NCBI GenBank assembly: GCA_023254645.1
Contig: JALRLA010000263.1
Coordinates: forward strand, 1 to 7,518
DNA length: 7,518 nt
From: Bacteroidia bacterium
GTDB lineage: Bacteria > Bacteroidota > Bacteroidia > NS11-12g > UBA955
Direction: 5' to 3'
The notes below the pieces were generated by a model that had not been told where the DNA came from, made no database searches, and worked only from the letters and a program-made list of their open reading frames with translations. Positions 1-5,241 of this stretch are shown here, in pieces (positions within the stretch are counted from its first letter, which is position 1; the number at the start of each line of letters is the position of its first letter). The position numbers were made by a program, and so were the translations under genes.

Positions 1-1744
1 AGTATTCGTCCATGTCGTCGCAAACGAACGTGATTTGGCTGCGCCAATCGCCCAAACTCTTTTTGTCGTCGTAGCGAATCAACTTATCGACCACGGCTTT
101 GGCATCATCGGCCGTACGACAGGGAATTCTACCCACCGCAAAAGCCATTCGGCTGATGCCCTTTTCCGGATCTCCTTGGCCCGAATCGGTGTAGGCAATA
201 AAATCATCCAAGCAAAAAGCAGCGGCTTTGTTGTTGGTATTCGCGTGATAAATGGGCACGAAGTTCGTGTTCTGACTCACGCGATCTTGCATATCGTACG
301 AGGCCGATCCCATGATCAACAGGAAGCGAAAATCGACGTTTTGGGCCTCGGCCTTGGAGAGTTCCAATCGGGCGTAATTGCGCACGTGCATCAAATCAGG
401 CTGACCGGCTCCGAACTCCTTATATATATCATCTAGCAAGACCACTTTGACCGAATATCCTTGTGTCTGAATGCGGTGCAGGGCCAACTTTGACGCAGCT
501 TCGACAAAATCGGGATGAGTCAAAATGATCATATCAGCCGCGAATTCACCGGTTACATTGTTCACGGTGAAACGACCTGTAAATACCGGTTTGGACAGCT
601 GGTTGGGGTAAGACACCCATAACATGCCCGCTTCCTCGCCAGGGAAAAACCTCAATTCTTTCCATGCCTTTCCATTTTTGGACACCTGTGGGTTTTGCAA
701 ATTGAAAGGCTGGTATGGGTTAGTTACATTCCAATATCTGGGTAGCGGTGTGGTTTGCAGGTTGTCTACAAGGCGCCATCCGCGGGTGGTGTTCGACGGA
801 TACTGAGCCAAACCTTCGTTGAACAAAAGCGTGTTTTGATCAGGGGTAAGGGCTTCTCCGAACAGTTCAATGGAATAAGACTCCAAATAAAGGCTGGACT
901 GCGTATTGGGACGATTCAAGTCAAGGCTCAAGTCCAATTGACCCGATTTCAAGGGAACAAGGTATGACTTGGACAGCAAATAATGCGCCTCGAACCCATT
1001 GGAAATGGGCCTCAAAGTCAAAGTTTGCTGAGTATCGTTGATTTGAATCTTCACGGATCCGCCTTGATCAACCAAAGCTGGGGCCAGCGTCAATCTCATG
1101 GTCGCCGAATCACAGCGCGATCCTACACTCTCTTTCCAAGATCGACTCAGGGTTTCATTCCCCAACTTCTCCCCTAACCAGGTTCTGCCCATCGCTGTCG
1201 GATTGACCCGATCCGAATCGTGCCAAACATATTCAGAAGCCCAATGAAACCATTGACTCATAGGCTCGGAACCCACCCAAGCCGATTGGGTCAATATGCG
1301 ATGACCGCGCTCGCTGTTGTGGCCTACCACAAAATGGAGATTGGCATCGTAAAAACGCGTGTAAGGCACCGTACTTTGCTGATTATTCAAGGTGTGACCC
1401 TTGGGGCCGAGTACAAAAAACTCAACATAATCACCTGGATCCCATTTCCCATCTGACTCACCGACTACACCGATGCTCAATTCGGGTGGATCAATGGTTA
1501 AGGCCCCGTCGTTGCGAGAGGCCAACTCCGGACCCATGTACCCGAACACATGAAAATTTCGTGGATCGGAGTTCATGTCCATGCCCCAATCTTTCAAATC
1601 TTTATAGGTTATTTGATAAGTTTGAGTCCCCTGGACTTTTATGCCAAACCACTCACCGCTGCTGGCGAAAACACCTTGCGCTAGAAGGCTCTGGGCCGAA
1701 ATGGCAAAGACCGCCATAAAAAGCGATAAGGACCGAATTGACAT
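1..1744 (-). CDS. porU: Type IX secretion system sortase PorU, N-terminal part (runs off left edge)
   Basis: I translated the minus strand by hand from the ATG at 1744. It is open through 581 codons to the left edge with no stop or frameshift. Residues 1-22 form a signal peptide (MSIRSLSLF..., cleavage likely after LLA). A long beta-rich N-terminal region follows. From about residue 403 (ADMIILTHPDF) the sequence matches the gingipain-type peptidase C25 domain as it occurs in PorU, including LLIMGSASYD (475-484) and VGRIPCRTADDAKAVVDK (537-554). In the family, PorU is a surface protease that removes the C-terminal sorting domain from type IX cargo and links cargo to the cell-surface polysaccharide. 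The catalytic His and Cys of C25 enzymes lie further on, outside this window, so activity cannot be judged. Family members are usually over 1,000 residues, so about half is visible. It is divergent from the porP-like/gldJ pair. In Flavobacterium johnsoniae porU is also next to gldJ, which supports the call. Confidence 0.9.
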   Translation of the reverse strand, partial: MSIRSLSLFMAVFAISAQSLLAQGVFASSGEWFGIKVQGTQTYQITYKDLKDWGMDMNSDPRNFHVFGYMGPELASRNDGALTIDPPELSIGVVGESDGKWDPGDYVEFFVLGPKGHTLNNQQSTVPYTRFYDANLHFVVGHNSERGHRILTQSAWVGSEPMSQWFHWASEYVWHDSDRVNPTAMGRTWLGEKLGNETLSRSWKESVGSRCDSATMRLTLAPALVDQGGSVKIQINDTQQTLTLRPISNGFEAHYLLSKSYLVPLKSGQLDLSLDLNRPNTQSSLYLESYSIELFGEALTPDQNTLLFNEGLAQYPSNTTRGWRLVDNLQTTPLPRYWNVTNPYQPFNLQNPQVSKNGKAWKELRFFPGEEAGMLWVSYPNQLSKPVFTGRFTVNNVTGEFAADMIILTHPDFVEAASKLALHRIQTQGYSVKVVLLDDIYKEFGAGQPDLMHVRNYARLELSKAEAQNVDFRFLLIMGSASYDMQDRVSQNTNFVPIYHANTNNKAAAFCLDDFIAYTDSGQGDPEKGISRMAFAVGRIPCRTADDAKAVVDKLIRYDDKKSLGDWRSQITFVCDDMDEY

Positions 1745-1748
1745 ACTC

Positions 1749-1756
1749 CAAAAATA
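1749..1756 (-). promoter_or_regulatory. Putative porU promoter, -7 element TATTTTTG
   Basis: The minus strand reads TATTTTTG, a perfect match to the Bacteroidota primary sigma -7 consensus TAnnTTTG. Four bases (GAGT) then separate it from the porU ATG at 1744. I see no TTTG -33 element at the usual 19-21 nt spacing; the nearest TTG is 26 nt away. If the start site lies five bases past the element, as inferred for rnpB in this window, the transcript begins at the A of the start codon. Confidence 0.55.
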
Positions 1757-1777
1757 CACAAAGAAAGCGAAGGCCGA

Positions 1778-1788
1778 CTCTTCAAGAG
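1778..1788. repeat. Short inverted repeat between divergent porU and porP-like promoters
   Basis: CTCTT-C-AAGAG is a perfect 5-bp inverted repeat around one central base, about 22 bp upstream of the porU -7 element. It could be an operator half-site pair for a regulator of porU, but repeats this short are common by chance. Nothing else in the sequence supports a regulatory role. Confidence 0.2.
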
Positions 1789-1840
1789 GTCATTTGTGTG
1801 TCGCATTCAGGTCAGTTATACCCCTGGCAGAGGAAATATT

Positions 1841-1873
1841 TTTGATTGAGACGCGTTTTTATTCGTAGTTTTG
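1841..1873 (+). promoter_or_regulatory. Putative promoter of the porP-like gene (TTTG -33, TAGTTTTG -7)
   Basis: TTTG at 1841-1844 is followed after 21 nt by TAGTTTTG at 1866-1873. Both elements and the spacing match the Bacteroidota housekeeping promoter (TTTG, about 19-21 nt, TAnnTTTG). This is the best complete promoter in the window. The predicted start site near 1878 leaves only about 8 nt before the ATG at 1886. It also rules out a TTG start at 1871, which lies inside the promoter itself. Confidence 0.7.
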
Positions 1874-1885
1874 AAATTCTTAGGT

Positions 1886-2890
1886 ATGAAAACCATTGTA
1901 CGCATTGCTTTATTGAGCGTTTTGAGTTTCTCGGCGGCCCGAGTGCAAGCCCAAGATCCCGAGCTCACGCAATTCTATGCCGCACCGGTATACACCAACC
2001 CTGCTTTGGCAGGTTCGGCTGTATGTGGCATGGGTATGGCTGCTGGCCGTGTTGCTTTGAACTATCGCAACCAATGGCCTAGCCTTCCCGGCACTTTCCG
2101 TTCCTTGATGTTTTCGTGGGACCAGCACGTTCCATCCATCGGTGGTGGATTGGGTGCTATGGTATTTCATGACATCGCCGGTTCAGGTTTGTTGACATCA
2201 ACAGCTGTCAGTGGGGTTTACAGTTATTTGTTGCCCTTGAACCACGGCCGTTTGTTCATGCGTTTCGGTCTTCAAGGTGGAGTCGTCATGAAGAGTCTTG
2301 ATTTCAATCGTTTGAAATTTGCCGACATGATTCTCCCTACACAAGGATTCGTATTGCCCACTGGAGAACAGCAGCCTAGCAACAGCGTGACCTATCCCAA
2401 CTTCAACGCCGGATGGATCATGTACACTAGCAAATTTTACTTTGGAGCTGCCGCTCACAACATCACTGAACCCAATTGGTCATTCTACCAGAATCCTGAT
2501 GAGGTTTTGCCCCGTCGTTACACCGTTCACACAGGAGCCGTTATTCCTTTGAGCCAAAACCGCTACGAGACCAACACCTTCTCTCCTAACGCTTTGTTTA
2601 TGATGCAGCGCAACTTCACTCAGTTGAATTTGGGCTTCTATGCCAACAAAGGTCCCTTGGTTACTGGTTTGTGGTTCCGTCAGACTTTCGGCAACTATGG
2701 CAACTCAGATGCCATCATGATGTTGGTTGGATTCAGAAAAGACAAATTCAAATTTGGATACAGTTATGACTTCACTGTGAGTGACGGACGAAGCGCCATC
2801 CCTTCAAGCCATGAAGTAAGTGCCACTTTGGATTGGTGTATTCCTCCCGGACGCAAACCTTTCAAGCCTTTGCACTGTCCTGAATTTTAA
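1886..2890 (+). CDS. PorP/SprF-family type IX secretion system outer-membrane protein
   Basis: This is a 334-residue protein. Residues 1-22 form a signal peptide (MKTIVRIALLSVLSF..., cleavage after VQA). The mature N-terminus, QDPELTQFYAAPVYTNPALAG, is the hallmark of the PorP/SprF family. The rest alternates short polar turns with aromatic-rich amphipathic strands, as expected of an outer-membrane beta-barrel, and it ends without an added domain. Family members (PorP in Porphyromonas, SprF in Flavobacterium) are needed for secretion or attachment of type IX cargo and many genomes carry several copies. Many SprF-type copies sit next to a large adhesin gene. This one instead sits 60 bp upstream of gldJ on the same strand and divergent from porU, suggesting a core-machinery role (inference). 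I chose the ATG at 1886 because the upstream TTG at 1871 lies inside the -7 promoter element and the signal peptide reads best from 1886. No terminator separates it from gldJ, so cotranscription is possible. Which paralogue it is cannot be told from the sequence alone. Confidence 0.88.
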   Translation: MKTIVRIALLSVLSFSAARVQAQDPELTQFYAAPVYTNPALAGSAVCGMGMAAGRVALNYRNQWPSLPGTFRSLMFSWDQHVPSIGGGLGAMVFHDIAGSGLLTSTAVSGVYSYLLPLNHGRLFMRFGLQGGVVMKSLDFNRLKFADMILPTQGFVLPTGEQQPSNSVTYPNFNAGWIMYTSKFYFGAAAHNITEPNWSFYQNPDEVLPRRYTVHTGAVIPLSQNRYETNTFSPNALFMMQRNFTQLNLGFYANKGPLVTGLWFRQTFGNYGNSDAIMMLVGFRKDKFKFGYSYDFTVSDGRSAIPSSHEVSATLDWCIPPGRKPFKPLHCPEF

Positions 2891-2898
2891 TTTTCACC

Positions 2899-2906
2899 TA
2901 CTTTTG
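2899..2906 (+). promoter_or_regulatory. Putative internal promoter of gldJ, -7 element TACTTTTG
   Basis: TACTTTTG lies 8 bp after the stop codon of the porP-like gene and is a perfect TAnnTTTG match. The closest upstream TTTG (2869-2872) is 26 nt away, longer than the usual spacing, so the -33 element is weak. A start site near 2911 would give gldJ its own leader of about 40 nt, in addition to readthrough from the upstream gene. Confidence 0.5.
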
Positions 2907-2934
2907 CAATAATTTCCAAATTCACACGTTATAA

Positions 2935-2949
2935 ACATTCACTGAATGT
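2935..2949 (+). repeat. Perfect 15-bp inverted repeat directly before the gldJ start
   Basis: ACATTCA-C-TGAATGT is a perfect 7-bp inverted repeat around one base, ending one base before the ATG at 2951. As RNA it can fold into a 6-bp stem with a 3-nt loop in the predicted leader. As DNA it has the form of a dimeric operator. Either could affect gldJ expression. It could also favour initiation at the second ATG (2963), which lies clear of it. Confidence 0.4.
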
Positions 2950-2950
2950 C

Positions 2951-4471
2951 ATGAATATCACCATGAGAAATACTTGGTTCATCGCTGCAGGAGCTGCCTT
3001 ATTATTGGCTTCTTGCGGTTCGAAGGATGTTAGCCGTTCAACTGGCCAAGCCTTCAACAATCCCAAATGGGGTGGTTTTGCCAACCCGAAGTACAAAGGC
3101 CAAGAAACTGGTCCCGGATTGGTACTCATCGAGGGCGGTGCCTTCAATATGGGTAGCACTGAGGCTGATTTGGCTTATGATAACAACAACGTTGAACGCA
3201 CCGTTACCGTTCACTCCTTTTACATGGATGAAACTGAGGTGAGCAACCATTTGTACCGTGAATACGTGTACTGGTTGGCTAAGACTTTCGTTTCTTACCC
3301 TGAAGTGTACCAGCGTGCCTTGCCTGATACCCTGTGTTGGCGTCAAAAATTGAGTTTCAACGAGCCTTTCGTTGATTACTATTTCCGCCACCCTGCCTAC
3401 AAAGACTACCCCGTTGTTGGGGTAAACTGGCGTCAAGCAACAGAGTTTGCGGCATGGCGTACAGACCGTGTAAACGAAATGATTTTGGACCGAGAAGGGA
3501 TCGTCAAATACGACATCGTTAGCGATGCTCAAGATGACAACAACTTCAACTTGCGCGCCTACTTGGCTGGTCAATATTCCTTCTTGAATAAAGGCAAGAA
3601 ACCTTTGCGCGACTACAGTAAGAAAAAGAAGAAAGACGGCAAGCGTTACCAGGTATTGTTGGAAGACGGCATTTTGTTGCCCGACTATCGCCTACCTACA
3701 GAATCTGAGTGGGAATATGCCGCTCAAGCCAACATCGGCGAAACCGAATTTGACAATATCAACCAGAAAAAAATCTACTCTTGGACTGATTACACCATTC
3801 GCATCAAAGATGGCAACGAGAAAGATCGCGGTAAGATTCGCATGAACGTAATGCGAGGCAAGGGTGATTATATGGGTATTGCCGGTGGTCAATTGAACGA
3901 CGCGGGTGATGTAACTACCCCTGTTTTTTCTTACTGGCCCAATGAATACGGTTTGTACAACATGAGTGGCAACGTTTCAGAATGGGTAATGGATGTTTAC
4001 CGTCCCCTTTCTTTGGAAGATATGAACGATTTCATGCCTTTCCGTGGAAACAAGTACCAAACAGTCGTGTTGGACCAATATGGATACATCGAACAGAAAG
4101 ATTCTTTGGGTCGTTTGATTTTCCGCGATGTAACCAAAGCTGAAAACGCTGAGCGTCGCAACTACAAAGAGTCTGACAACATCGGCTTCAAAGACGAGGA
4201 AAGCTACAACAGTGGGGAAATGACCTACGAATACGGAATTACGTCTTTGATCAACAACAAAGCTCGCGTATTCAAAGGCGGTGCTTGGAACGATCGAGTT
4301 TACTGGGCTTCACCTGGTACCCGCCGTTTCTTGGACGAGAATCAGTCAACCATGAGCTTGGGCTTCCGTTGTGCTATGATTCGTGTTGGTGCTCCAGTGG
4401 GTAACAGCAAGAAGAAATACAATGGTCTTCCCTCTTCTGGAATTGACAAGAAGACGAAGCGTCGTCGTTAA
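2951..4471 (+). CDS. gldJ: Gliding motility / type IX secretion lipoprotein GldJ
   Basis: This 506-residue protein begins with a lipoprotein signal peptide whose lipobox LASC ends in Cys22, so it should be lipidated and membrane-anchored. A sulfatase-modifying-factor (FGE-like) domain fills most of the rest. Its motifs are EGGAFNMGS (61-69), FYMDETEVSN (90-99), YPVVGVNWRQATEFAAWR (153-170), RLPTESEWEYAA (247-258), GLYNMSGNVSEWVMD (334-348), FKGGAWNDR (441-449) and GFRCAMIRVG (471-480). The cysteine pair used by true formylglycine-generating enzymes is absent after GGAW, so the fold is probably structural. The text resembles GldJ rather than the related GldK: the WGGF segment, LPDTLCWRQKL, the RHPAYKDYPVVGVNW block and the RVFKGGAW ending. 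Location beside porU also agrees with GldJ. In Flavobacterium, GldJ is required for gliding and stabilises GldK and hence secretion. The C-terminus is strongly basic (KKTKRRR). A second ATG at 2963 (MRNTWF) also gives a good signal peptide and may be the true start. A terminator follows. Confidence 0.92.
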   Translation: MNITMRNTWFIAAGAALLLASCGSKDVSRSTGQAFNNPKWGGFANPKYKGQETGPGLVLIEGGAFNMGSTEADLAYDNNNVERTVTVHSFYMDETEVSNHLYREYVYWLAKTFVSYPEVYQRALPDTLCWRQKLSFNEPFVDYYFRHPAYKDYPVVGVNWRQATEFAAWRTDRVNEMILDREGIVKYDIVSDAQDDNNFNLRAYLAGQYSFLNKGKKPLRDYSKKKKKDGKRYQVLLEDGILLPDYRLPTESEWEYAAQANIGETEFDNINQKKIYSWTDYTIRIKDGNEKDRGKIRMNVMRGKGDYMGIAGGQLNDAGDVTTPVFSYWPNEYGLYNMSGNVSEWVMDVYRPLSLEDMNDFMPFRGNKYQTVVLDQYGYIEQKDSLGRLIFRDVTKAENAERRNYKESDNIGFKDEESYNSGEMTYEYGITSLINNKARVFKGGAWNDRVYWASPGTRRFLDENQSTMSLGFRCAMIRVGAPVGNSKKKYNGLPSSGIDKKTKRRR

Positions 4472-4498
4472 TTTTCCCTCAATAAGATCTTCATGGAG

Positions 4499-4524
4499 AG
4501 CCCCGGAAACGGGGCTTTTCTTTT
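4499..4524 (+). terminator. Rho-independent terminator of gldJ
   Basis: AGCCCCG-GAAA-CGGGGCT is a perfect 7-bp GC-rich stem with a GNRA tetraloop, followed by TTTCTTTT. It begins 27 bp after the gldJ stop codon. The whole 26-bp unit recurs exactly, inverted, at 4566-4591, where it ends the convergent tRNA-Gly transcript. Confidence 0.85.
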
Positions 4525-4565
4525 GCCCTCAATCCAAGGCATCGTTCTCGGATAGGAAACGATAA

Positions 4566-4594
4566 AAAAGAAAAGCCCCGTTTCCGGGGCTTTT
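4566..4594 (-). terminator. Rho-independent terminator of the tRNA-Gly transcript
   Basis: Read on the minus strand this is AAAAGCCCCG-GAAA-CGGGGCTTTT followed by a C and a long T-run. It starts 7 nt after the encoded CCA of tRNA-Gly. The U-tract on this strand is longer than that of the facing gldJ terminator. The hairpin can also act on the plus strand (loop TTTC, tail TTTTGCT), giving gldJ a second stop. Confidence 0.85.
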
Positions 4595-4601
4595 GCTCGT
4601 T

Positions 4602-4677
4602 TGGAGCGAGAAACGAGACTCGAACTCGCGACCCCAACCTTGGCAAGGTTGTGCTCTACCAACTGAGCTATTCTCGC
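4602..4677 (-). tRNA. tRNA-Gly (anticodon GCC), CCA encoded
   Basis: The minus strand folds into a complete cloverleaf: acceptor GCGAGAA/TTCTCGC, D arm GCTC/GAGC with loop AGTTGGTA, anticodon stem CAACC/GGTTG around loop TTGCCAA, and T arm GCGAG/CTCGT with loop TTCGAGT. The anticodon GCC (plus 4642-4644) reads glycine codons GGC and GGU. The discriminator is T, as usual in bacterial tRNA-Gly. The body is 73 nt (4605-4677) and CCA is genome-encoded at 4604-4602. It is a single-gene unit with its own promoter upstream and terminator downstream. Confidence 0.97.
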
Positions 4678-4710
4678 TTTTTCACGTCCTATTTTTGTCG
4701 AACGTGGGTG

Positions 4711-4742
4711 CAAATTTACACCATGTTAAGCAGCTTTTTCAA
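4711..4742 (-). promoter_or_regulatory. Putative tRNA-Gly promoter (TTG -33, TAAATTTG -7)
   Basis: On the minus strand TTG (4742-4740) is followed after 21 nt by TAAATTTG (4718-4711), a full match to the Bacteroidota promoter consensus and spacing. The predicted start site near 4706 gives a 5' leader of about 29 nt, to be removed by RNase P. The -33 half overlaps the hairpin at 4723-4750. Confidence 0.7.
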
Positions 4743-4750
4743 GCCCCTTA
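4723..4750. other. Imperfect hairpin between rnpB and tRNA-Gly
   Basis: On the minus strand GTTAAG-GG-GCTT-GAAA-AAGC-TG-CTTAAC forms a 6-bp and a 4-bp helix separated by a small internal loop, capped by GAAA. It lies about 16 nt past the end of rnpB and inside the tRNA-Gly promoter. No U-run follows it on the minus strand, so it is not a classic terminator. It may be a 3' boundary or pause structure for rnpB. Confidence 0.35.
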
Positions 4751-4765
4751 ACAAAATTTTTTAAA

Positions 4766-5136
4766 AATGGCAGCCCTATAAGCCGGGTTCTGTACTCAAC
4801 TAATTGAGTTTCTATCATTCATCTAGGCACAATTTCGCAATTGCGCTCCATCGACCTACCCTCCCAGACTGGCCGAAGCCACGAAGCGGGCCGCTTTTGG
4901 CCTGGGTTTATTTGGTCTTTCAACCCGTGAGGTTTATCCCAATGTTGTGTCACCACAACACGAGTGGGCTCTTACCCCGCTGTTTCACCCTTACCTCCGA
5001 AGAGGCGGTTTGTTTCTGTGACACTTTCTGTGATGCAGCAATTGCTCGCTACACCCCTTCCCGTTAGGAAGCACGGTGCCCTGTGTTGCCCGGACTTTCC
5101 TACTGGTTCGAAAACCAGTCGATAGAACAGACTGCC
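4766..5136 (-). ncRNA. rnpB: RNase P RNA (M1 RNA, bacterial type A)
   Basis: This is the catalytic RNA of ribonuclease P, which removes 5' leaders from pre-tRNAs. On the minus strand the conserved 5' block AGGAAAGTCCGGGC lies at 5101-5088 and the conserved 3' block ACAGAACCCGGCTTAT at 4793-4778. GGCAG at 5136-5132 pairs with CTGCC at 4773-4769 to close helix P1, and TCTGT pairs with ACAGA for P2. P3 is a clear hairpin, ACTGGTT-TTCG-AACCAGT (5119-5102). The internal GAGGGTAGGTCGATGGAGC and GGTAAGGGTGAAACAGCGG segments are also typical. Length is about 371 nt, normal for the type. The 5' end is set by P1 and by the promoter five bases upstream; the 3' end is approximate (a TTTTT run follows P1). 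Small open frames across this gene are not real. Confidence 0.95.
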
Positions 5137-5140
5137 GCTG

Positions 5141-5148
5141 CAAAAGTA
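5141..5148 (-). promoter_or_regulatory. Putative rnpB promoter, -7 element TACTTTTG
   Basis: The minus strand reads TACTTTTG, a perfect TAnnTTTG element. Four bases (CAGC) separate it from GGCAG, the 5' strand of helix P1. Since RNase P RNA normally starts at P1, this places transcription start five bases past the element. TTG candidates for -33 lie 13 or 28 nt upstream, neither well spaced. The element is divergent from gatB. Confidence 0.6.
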
Positions 5149-5170
5149 GTCAATCGCGAGTCAATAATAC

Positions 5171-5201
5171 TTGCCACAATGAAGGATAGAACTGACCTTT
5201 G
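5171..5201 (+). promoter_or_regulatory. Possible gatB promoter (TTG -33, GACCTTTG -7)
   Basis: TTG at 5171-5173 is followed after 20 nt by GACCTTTG at 5194-5201, which matches TAnnTTTG except for the first base. Spacing is ideal. A start near 5206 gives a 36-nt leader before the ATG at 5242 and would exclude the in-frame ATG at 5179 from the mRNA. Confidence 0.4.
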
Positions 5202-5241
5202 CAACAACATCCTGATTGAATCAAGATGGCAATCCCCCATT

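Noticed and set aside
35..1868. Several plus-strand open frames of 60-133 codons (for example 35-436, 755-967, 1220-1456).
   Set aside because: They lie opposite the continuous porU frame, lack recognisable domains or promoters, and read as low-information translations of its antisense strand.
1871..1885. TTG at 1871 as start of the porP-like gene.
   Set aside because: It lies within the -7 promoter element and adds residues before a signal peptide that is complete from the ATG at 1886.
2951..4471. GldK as the identity of the FGE-like lipoprotein.
   Set aside because: The motif text, the location beside porU and the absence of gldL, gldM and gldN downstream all fit GldJ better. gldK normally leads gldLMN.
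4468..5067. Open frames at 4468-4713 (minus) and 4804-5067 (plus).
   Set aside because: The first runs across terminators and the tRNA-Gly gene, and the second across the antisense strand of rnpB. Both overlap well-supported RNA genes.
5083..5241. A longer gatB starting at 5083 or at the ATG 5179.
   Set aside because: The first begins inside rnpB. Neither extension resembles GatB, whose conserved VIGLE motif normally lies within the first few residues. A likely promoter at 5171-5201 overlaps the second.
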